Below the pieces are notes generated by a model. That model worked only from the letters and a program-made list of their open reading frames with translations, ran no database searches and was not told the origin of the DNA. A stretch of 10,537 bases of DNA. Source: an uncultured Eggerthellaceae bacterium. Lineage in GTDB: Bacteria > Actinomycetota > Coriobacteriia > Coriobacteriales > Eggerthellaceae. The DNA lies in assembly GCA_934630905.1 (NCBI GenBank), contig CAKTXN010000062.1, forward strand, positions 1-10,537, written 5' to 3'. Positions 5,984 through 10,537 of this stretch are shown here, piece after piece. Numbering within the stretch: position 1 is the first letter of the stretch; each line of letters opens with the position of its first letter. The position numbers were made by a program, and so were the translations under genes.

Positions 5984-7366
5984 TTATCGCAAGAACATCT
6001 TAAGCATTTTTTCGTACAGCTTGCTGGTGTACGGCTGGTAGCGCATGGGCAAATCGAGCCATGTTTTCTTATCGACTATGGATTTTACATGGGAAAACGC
6101 ATCAAATCCGCGTTTGCCATGATATGCGCCCATGCCGGATTCTCCGACACCGCCAAAGCCCATCTCGCTGGTTGCCAGGTGGATAACCACATCGTTGATG
6201 CATCCGCCGCCGTATTGCAGCTCGCGCGCAACACGGCTCTTGTGTGCTGCATCGCTTGAGAACAGGTAGAGCGCCAACGGCTTTTCTTTACCCTTGAGGT
6301 CGCTCACTACCTGGTCAAACGAGTCGAAAGTGAGAATGGGCAGAATGGGTCCGAAGATTTCCTCGCCCATAATGGCGTCGCTTTCGGCAACGGCATCCAT
6401 CAAGGTAGGCTCTATCTGGCACGTTTCGGCATTAGTGCGCCCGCCAAAGATCACTTTGTGCTGATCCATAAGGCCGCACAAGCGCGCGAAATGCTTCTGG
6501 TTGATAATCTTGCCGTAATTGGCGTTTGTCAGCGGGTTTTCGCCGAACTGGCGCTTTATCTGGGTGGACAGCTCCGCGATCAGCTGGTCATGCACGCCAC
6601 GTTCGACCAGAATATAGTCGGGTGCCACGCACGTCTGGCCGCAGTTGAGGAATTTTCCGAACACGATGCGCTTCGCTGCCAACTTGATGTTGGCGCTGGC
6701 ATCCACAATGCAGGGGCTTTTTCCGCCCAGCTCAAGCACGGCGGGCGTCAAGCGCTCTGCCGCATGGCGCAGCACTTCTTTTCCAACGGCTTGGCTGCCT
6801 GTGAAGAAGATAAAATCGAACTTCTGGTCAAGCAGCGCCGTGTTTTCCGCGCGCCCGCCCGTAACAACGGCCACGTATTCGGGCAGGAAACATTCCCTTA
6901 CCATGGTTTCAATAACCTTGCTTGTTGCCGGCGAATAAGCACTTGGCTTCAAAATAGCGGTGTTACCTGCGGCAATGGCATCGGCCAAGGGGTCAATCGT
7001 CAAAAGGAACGGGTAGTTCCAAGGACTCATGATAAGCGTGTTTCCATAAGGAACCGCCTGCGTGAAGCTATGGGACGCGAACTGCGCAAGCGGCGTGTAA
7101 ACCGTTTTGCGGCGCGCCAGCTTGCGCGTGTGCTTGATCATATAAGAGATTTCCGTGAGCGCCAGCCCGCTTTCGCACATGAAGCCTTCGTAAGCACTTT
7201 TTCCCAGGTCAGCGGTGAGCGCCGCATGGATGTCGTCTTCATGCGCTTTCACGGCGGCATAGAGTTTGCGCAGTTGCTCCAAGCGAAATTCCACGGGAAT
7301 TGTTGCGCCGCTGTTGAAGAACGCGCGCTGCTGTGCCACCAGGGCTTGGATTTCTTCGCTGGTCAC
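5984..7366 (-). CDS. NAD(P)-dependent aldehyde dehydrogenase, ALDH3-like
   Basis: This enzyme (460 aa) oxidises aldehydes to carboxylic acids with NAD(P)+. Visible family parts, numbered from the GTG start, are SPWNYP with the oxyanion Asn at about 117, KPS at about 140, FTGS at about 188-191, the general base Glu212 in LELGGK, the catalytic Cys246 in GQTC, and EEIFGPILP later on. Size, short N-terminus and C-terminal sequence fit the class-3 (fatty/aromatic aldehyde) branch. The GTG at 7366 is preferred to an upstream TTG (7378), because GGAG at 7373-7376 lies 6 nt before it and its N-terminus matches the family. The gene starts 2 nt after the stop of the iron alcohol dehydrogenase, so the two products are made together and can convert an alcohol to an acid by way of the aldehyde. 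The substrate is not known. Confidence 0.93.
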   Translation of the reverse strand: MTSEEIQALVAQQRAFFNSGATIPVEFRLEQLRKLYAAVKAHEDDIHAALTADLGKSAYEGFMCESGLALTEISYMIKHTRKLARRKTVYTPLAQFASHSFTQAVPYGNTLIMSPWNYPFLLTIDPLADAIAAGNTAILKPSAYSPATSKVIETMVRECFLPEYVAVVTGGRAENTALLDQKFDFIFFTGSQAVGKEVLRHAAERLTPAVLELGGKSPCIVDASANIKLAAKRIVFGKFLNCGQTCVAPDYILVERGVHDQLIAELSTQIKRQFGENPLTNANYGKIINQKHFARLCGLMDQHKVIFGGRTNAETCQIEPTLMDAVAESDAIMGEEIFGPILPILTFDSFDQVVSDLKGKEKPLALYLFSSDAAHKSRVARELQYGGGCINDVVIHLATSEMGFGGVGESGMGAYHGKRGFDAFSHVKSIVDKKTWLDLPMRYQPYTSKLYEKMLKMFLR

Positions 7367-7368
7367 TT

Positions 7369-8583
7369 TTAGCTCCAATCGGATTGGTCGGCAACTTGCT
7401 CGTAAAGGCCGGCAAGCTCTTGCGCGGTCATCAGGCGGGGAACAGGATACAGCGGATTTGCCTCTTTTTCCGCCGTGCGCGCCAGATGCGCGATATCTTC
7501 GCGTTTGATGCCGCGAATCTTGTTAGGAATGTTCATGCTTTCATTAAGATCCCTGATAGCAGCGATGAATTGCGCAGCACCTTCTGCTGGCGAATCAAGC
7601 TCGGAACACACCCCGGCGGCACAGCCCATCTCGTGGAGCTTTTTCTGGGCGGCTTCTCCGTAGGCGTCCAAAACATAGGGCATGATAACGGCATTCGCCA
7701 GGCCGTGCGGAACGCCGTATTGTCCGCCCAGGGAATGGGCGATGGCGTGGATGTAACCCACGTACGACATGGAAAACGCAATGCCGGCTTTATACGCGGC
7801 GTGCAGCATGTTTTCGCGCGCTTCGTGGTTGTTGCCGTTTTCGTAGGCGAGCTCAATGTTGTCGAAAATCAAGCGGGTAGCTTGAAGTGCCAGATCACGC
7901 GTTTGATTTGTGGTCGAGCGTCCAATGTAGGCTTCCACGGCGTGAGTCAAGGCGTCCATGCCCGTGGTAGAGGTAAGGTGCGGCGGCAGCGAGTAGGTAA
8001 GCTGCGCGTCCAGCACGGCGTAGCGAGGGATCAGCGGAAAGCTCATAACGGCATATTTGTGGTGCGTGGCACTATCGGTGATAACGGCTGCCAGCGTGAC
8101 TTCGCTGCCCGTGCCTGCGGTGGTGGGAATGGCAATGAGAACAGGAATGCGACGCAGCACGCGCAGCACGCCCTTCATCTGGTCCACGGCTTTGTTGGGA
8201 TAGGCAACACGGGCGCCGACCGCTTTCGCGCAGTCCATGGATGAGCCGCCGCCAATGGCGATAATGCCGTTGCAATTGTTCTGGCGGTAGAGCGCCAGCG
8301 CTTCCTCCACGTGATTGACGGTGGGGTTGGGAAGCGTTTTGTCGTATACCGTGAACGAAACGTCCGTCTGGCGCAGCGCTTCTTCGAGCGGCGCGGTTAG
8401 GCCGTTTTCCGCAATGCCGCGGTCGGTAACAACAAGAATGCTGGTCAGGCCCTCTTTTTCAAGCACGGGTCCCAGGTGCGCACAGGAGTCGATGATTTCC
8501 GGTTCGCGATAGGGAAGTACGGGCAAAACAGCGCGAAAGCACAGTTGGAAGGCGCGGCAAAACGCCGCTTTCAGGAAAAACAT
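7369..8583 (-). CDS. Iron-containing (group III) alcohol dehydrogenase
   Basis: This 404-aa protein interconverts alcohols and aldehydes with NAD(P)(H). It has the nucleotide-binding GGGSSMD (111-117), the TTAGTGSE segment (154-161), and all four expected metal ligands: D210 and H214 in GMDALTHAVEA, H279 in YIHAIAH and H293 in VPHGLANAV. The spacing (4, then 65, then 14) agrees with FucO-type enzymes. The ATG is supported by an N-terminus (MFFLKAAFCR...) typical of a clostridial/actinobacterial subgroup. The ribosome site is poor: AGAAAGAG lies about 11 nt upstream and the spacer ends in C7 next to ATG. The gene starts 17 nt after marR and is followed within 2 nt by the aldehyde dehydrogenase. 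Family is certain; substrate is not. Confidence 0.94.
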   Translation of the reverse strand: MFFLKAAFCRAFQLCFRAVLPVLPYREPEIIDSCAHLGPVLEKEGLTSILVVTDRGIAENGLTAPLEEALRQTDVSFTVYDKTLPNPTVNHVEEALALYRQNNCNGIIAIGGGSSMDCAKAVGARVAYPNKAVDQMKGVLRVLRRIPVLIAIPTTAGTGSEVTLAAVITDSATHHKYAVMSFPLIPRYAVLDAQLTYSLPPHLTSTTGMDALTHAVEAYIGRSTTNQTRDLALQATRLIFDNIELAYENGNNHEARENMLHAAYKAGIAFSMSYVGYIHAIAHSLGGQYGVPHGLANAVIMPYVLDAYGEAAQKKLHEMGCAAGVCSELDSPAEGAAQFIAAIRDLNESMNIPNKIRGIKREDIAHLARTAEKEANPLYPVPRLMTAQELAGLYEQVADQSDWS

Positions 8584-8600
8584 GGGGGGGTTTGCTCTTT

Positions 8601-9221
8601 CTAGTGGTCGTTCTTTTCGGTGCGAAGGGACTCGTTTGCAGGCTCGCCTGTGTTGGCGTCCTTTGTGCTGCCGGACTTCGTAGCGGTGGAAAGGTTGGCA
8701 GGTGCAACAGCGGCTGCCGAGCCTGCGTTGCCTGTGCGGTTTGCGGAAGTGTTTGCGGCAGCAATGCCCTTGGGTTCGTGGATGGGCATATTGGCAATGG
8801 CATCAAGCCGGTTGCTGATGGCGGTCAGGCTGCGATAGAACGCCAGACGTTCTTGTTCGGTCAAACTGCTGTCAATCTCTTCGAGCACGGCATCAATTTT
8901 GGCGGCGATAATGCTGCTGGCTTTCATTCCCTTTTCGGTAAGGTGAAGCGGATGGCGGTAGCGTTTCGCATTTTTATCGGAAGCTTCCAGGTAGCCTTCT
9001 TTTTCCAAGTAATCCAATGCGCGTGATACGGCGGCCTTGTCTTCTTCGCAGCGTTCGCACAACTCGGCCGCAGTCAAACTGCCTGTGGAATACAGGTAGT
9101 ACAGGCACGAGATATGAATGCTTTTCAGCTGGTAGGAGGCCATTTCCTGGTTTTTGATCTTGCGAATATTGCGATTGATCCTGCCAATAAGCACGGTGAA
9201 CGTTTCAAAGCGCTCTTCCAC
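8601..9221 (-). CDS. MarR-family transcriptional regulator with a disordered C-terminal tail
   Basis: This 206-aa winged-helix regulator probably represses its own operon, with release by an aldehyde, alcohol or related small molecule. Residues 1-145 cover the MarR fold: an N-terminal dimer helix, the helix-turn-helix at about 45-75 (AAELCERCEEDKAAVSRAL) and the wing at about 82-97 (KRYRHPLHLTEKG). The remaining 60 or so residues are rich in Ala, Ser, Thr, Asn and Gly, look disordered, and are unusual for the family, although codon use shows they are truly coded. GTG 9221 was chosen because AAAGGA (9228-9233) lies 6 nt upstream. The in-frame ATG at 9269 lies within the promoter and would be upstream of the likely transcript start. 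It heads the operon, 17 nt before the alcohol dehydrogenase gene. Confidence 0.9.
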   Translation of the reverse strand: MEERFETFTVLIGRINRNIRKIKNQEMASYQLKSIHISCLYYLYSTGSLTAAELCERCEEDKAAVSRALDYLEKEGYLEASDKNAKRYRHPLHLTEKGMKASSIIAAKIDAVLEEIDSSLTEQERLAFYRSLTAISNRLDAIANMPIHEPKGIAAANTSANRTGNAGSAAAVAPANLSTATKSGSTKDANTGEPANESLRTEKNDH

Positions 9222-9227
9222 AAACAG

Positions 9228-9233
9228 TCCTTT
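9228..9233 (-). promoter_or_regulatory. Ribosome binding site deciding a GTG start for marR
   Basis: AAAGGA on the minus strand is followed by 6 nt and GTG 9221. This favours GTG over ATG 9269, which would extend the protein by 16 residues through the operator. Confidence 0.65.
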
Positions 9234-9236
9234 CAA

Positions 9237-9252
9237 TGTTGATAAGTCAACA
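9237..9252. promoter_or_regulatory. MarR operator site 1 (TGTTGATAAGTCAACA)
   Basis: A 16-bp palindrome has perfect 6-bp arms, TGTTGA and TCAACA, about a 4-bp centre. It lies just downstream of the predicted marR transcription start (about 9253), where bound repressor would block RNA polymerase. Read on the other strand it matches site 2 at 14 of 16 positions. Confidence 0.75.
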
Positions 9253-9259
9253 AATTCTA

Positions 9260-9288
9260 AGTACACCATATGCTCGTTGACTTGTCAA
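9260..9288 (-). promoter_or_regulatory. Promoter of the marR-adh-aldh operon
   Basis: On the minus strand a perfect -35 element, TTGACA (9288-9283), is followed after exactly 17 nt by TGTACT (9265-9260), which is preceded by TGG as in extended -10 promoters. The -35 lies inside operator site 2. The predicted start, near 9253, adjoins operator site 1. Confidence 0.65.
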
Positions 9289-9290
9289 CA
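9275..9290. promoter_or_regulatory. MarR operator site 2 (CGTTGACTTGTCAACA)
   Basis: The palindrome has perfect 5-bp arms, GTTGA and TCAAC, with a 4-bp centre, and its centre lies 38 bp from that of site 1. It covers the -35 element of the operon promoter, so binding here would stop polymerase access. Confidence 0.72.
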
Positions 9291-9304
9291 TCGAAACGAT
9301 TTAC

Positions 9305-9340
9305 ATCATAAAACAGAAATGCTTCCTTGTGCAGGAAGCA
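9305..9340 (-). terminator. Rho-independent terminator of the radical SAM transcript
   Basis: On the minus strand a perfect 8-bp stem (TGCTTCCT and AGGAAGCA, 9340-9333 and 9327-9320) with a 5-nt loop is followed by TTTCTGTTTTATG. It lies about 90 nt after the radical SAM stop and just before the marR operators, and so separates the two transcription units. The T-run is interrupted, so efficiency may be moderate. Confidence 0.65.
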
Positions 9341-9361
9341 GGAAAGAGGAAGAAGGAAGAG

Positions 9362-9380
9362 CGTTACCCGCCCTGTAACG
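9362..9380. repeat. Hairpin in the 3' untranslated part of the radical SAM transcript
   Basis: CGTTAC and GTAACG form a 6-bp stem with a 7-nt loop. An overlapping alternative stem (CGCCC with GGGCG on the minus strand) is also possible. No T-run follows, only a pyrimidine-rich stretch, so it could be an upstream structural element of the main terminator at 9320-9340 but is probably not a terminator itself. Confidence 0.4.
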
Positions 9381-9431
9381 GGGCGCCGCGCGTGGGACGT
9401 TGGGCGGTCCTTGGGCGTTGCCAGCCGCGCC

Positions 9432-10106
9432 CTACGCGCTTGCCAGGGCGCGAATGCGGTAGCGAACGCCCAGCTCATCGCAAATCTTTTGGCATGCTGC
9501 TTCCTCATCGTGGCTGATGGTGGTATCAACGGTGGTCATCACTACGTTCGGAACGTATTTGCGCACTTCACGGGCGAAATCAAGCATGGCGTAGAACGAT
9601 TGCTCGCCGAATTCGCTGCGCACATTTTCCTGATATTTTTCTGCCGTAGGAGCATTCAGGCTAATGGACACGGTGTCGATGATGCCTTCGAACTCGGGGC
9701 AAATGTCACGCTTGTTGATAAGGCACCCTTGTCCGTTTGTGTTGATGCGCGTTGGCAGATGGTAGCGGCGCTTCACTTCGGCTGCAACCTGCTTGAGCAC
9801 GTCAAATGCGCAGGTCGGTTCGCCGTAGCCGCAGAATACCACCTCGTTGTAGCGGCTCATGTCCTGTTCATCGAATGCGGCCATGACCTCGGTGAAATCT
9901 GGCTCATGATCAAGCCATAAAACGTTGCTTGCTCCGTTGCCGTCGCTGCCTACGCCGCTTGCCTTGCGCCGAATGCAAAACGTGCAGCCGCAGCTGCAAC
10001 GATTCGTCAGATTAACATAAAGCCCCTGATAAACGGGGTAAACGATGGTTTGCGATGTTTTGTTTTCCATGGTCTTGCCGCTCTGTGATGCTCCCTTAGC
10101 GCGCAC
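9432..10106 (-). CDS. Radical SAM protein of the TatD-associated type
   Basis: This 224-aa radical SAM enzyme binds a [4Fe-4S] cluster through C37, C41 and C44 (CX3CX2C within NRCSCGCTFC) and S-adenosylmethionine near GYGEPT (93-98). INTNGQG (121-127) and SISLNAP (147-153) are further barrel motifs. The short length, the start around YPVYQGLYVNLTNRC and the compact single domain match the family described as TatD-linked radical SAM proteins, whose substrate is not known. GTG 10106 was chosen because AGGA lies 5 nt before it; an in-frame ATG at 10070 has no good site. The gene begins 33 nt after the HAD phosphatase stop and shares its transcript. No tatD is in the window. The radical SAM class is certain and the subfamily fairly sure. 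Confidence 0.88.
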   Translation of the reverse strand: MRAKGASQSGKTMENKTSQTIVYPVYQGLYVNLTNRCSCGCTFCIRRKASGVGSDGNGASNVLWLDHEPDFTEVMAAFDEQDMSRYNEVVFCGYGEPTCAFDVLKQVAAEVKRRYHLPTRINTNGQGCLINKRDICPEFEGIIDTVSISLNAPTAEKYQENVRSEFGEQSFYAMLDFAREVRKYVPNVVMTTVDTTISHDEEAACQKICDELGVRYRIRALASA

Positions 10107-10139
10107 AGCTTTCCTGTTGCGCTGCTGTGCCGGTACTCC

Positions 10140-10537
10140 TTATTTGCAGATGTCGCTTACGCCGTTTAGGATAACGCGCGGCTTGAACGGATATTGTGCC
10201 ACGGTTTCCAGGGTGGACACGCCAGAAAGTACGAGAGCGGTTTCCATGCCGGCTTCAATGCCGCCAATCATATCGGTGTCCATGCGATCGCCAATCATTA
10301 CGGAGTCGGCGGAGTGAACACCCAGAATTTCCAAGCCCGTGCGCATCATCAGGGGATTTGGTTTACCTACAAAGTACGCATTCACGCCCGTTGCAACTTC
10401 GATGCTTGCCACCAGTGCTTTGCACGCAGGTTTGAAGCCGCCCTCAATAGGGCCGGTGATATCGGAGTTCGTGGCAATAAGCCCCGCGCCCTTATTCACC
10501 AGGTTCATGGCATTCTTGATGTGCTCAAAGCGGAAGT
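10140..10537 (-). CDS. HAD-IIA family phosphatase (NagD-like), C-terminal part; 5' end outside window
   Basis: The last 132 or so codons of a HAD-superfamily sugar- or nucleotide-type phosphatase are present. Seen are GAGLIATNSD, typical of the HAD-IIA cap-to-core region, VGKPNP with the motif III lysine, and GDRMDTDMIGG, the acidic motif IV that binds Mg2+ (GDxxxTD). The catalytic Asp motif I at the N-terminus lies beyond the window; the frame is open to the edge, so the methionine at 10508 is internal. Relatives include NagD and p-nitrophenyl phosphatase-like enzymes with broad substrates. The gene is followed after 33 nt by the radical SAM gene, probably in one operon. The family is clear but the substrate is not. 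Confidence 0.92.
   Translation of the reverse strand, partial: FRFEHIKNAMNLVNKGAGLIATNSDITGPIEGGFKPACKALVASIEVATGVNAYFVGKPNPLMMRTGLEILGVHSADSVMIGDRMDTDMIGGIEAGMETALVLSGVSTLETVAQYPFKPRVILNGVSDICK

Noticed and set aside
6458..7372. Open frame of about 304 codons on the plus strand
   Set aside because: It lies wholly antisense to the aldehyde dehydrogenase, whose motifs are intact. Its translation has no recognisable domain, and it arises from the GC bias of the true gene.
7333..8244. Open frame of about 303 codons on the plus strand
   Set aside because: It is antisense to the iron alcohol dehydrogenase, which has all metal ligands. It is composition-driven with no domain or convincing start site.
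9400..9417. Short direct repeat TTGGGCG, two copies 11 bp apart
   Set aside because: Seven bases in GC-rich DNA is expected by chance, and no promoter or array context supports a role.

Overview
The window looks like chromosomal DNA of a moderately GC-rich Gram-positive bacterium. The combination of DUF2304, DUF6020 and DUF6541 membrane proteins with a dolichyl-phosphate-mannose-synthase-like glycosyltransferase suggests an actinobacterium, probably of class Coriobacteriia (Eggerthella/Slackia/Olsenella relatives). This assignment rests on gene style and not on a marker gene, so it is tentative.

Left edge (1-631): the last 86 codons of a CorA-type divalent-cation channel, then about 370 nt without a clear gene. 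That gap holds a degenerate direct repeat, a probable promoter near 435-464 and a 31-codon leader ORF with a strong Shine-Dalgarno sequence.

Cell-envelope block (632-5980): a GT2 glycosyltransferase and a DUF2304 membrane partner (+ strand), a DUF6020 polytopic protein (- strand) and a DUF6541 polytopic protein (+ strand). The last two diverge from a 108-nt region carrying a perfect 10-bp inverted repeat. DUF2304 and DUF6020 converge and share bases of their stop codons. The likely joint role is lipid-linked sugar synthesis by GT2/DUF2304 and use of lipid-linked sugars by the two GT-C-like proteins. No substrate can be read from the sequence.

Aldehyde/alcohol block (5984-9290, - strand): a MarR-type regulator, an iron-dependent alcohol dehydrogenase and an ALDH3-like aldehyde dehydrogenase are tightly packed in that transcription order. 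Two nearly identical palindromes overlap the -35 element and the start-site region of the predicted promoter. This is a self-contained, probably autoregulated module for aldehyde/alcohol conversion.

Right edge (9305-10537, - strand): a TatD-associated-type radical SAM protein follows the 3' part of a HAD-IIA (NagD-like) phosphatase, and the pair ends at a hairpin terminator just upstream of the marR promoter. No tRNA, rRNA, CRISPR array, insertion sequence or phage gene was seen. I found no unmistakably new system. The best leads are the twin MarR operators, the divergent inverted repeat, and a codon-bias frame switch inside the DUF6541 gene that starts at a G7 tract.
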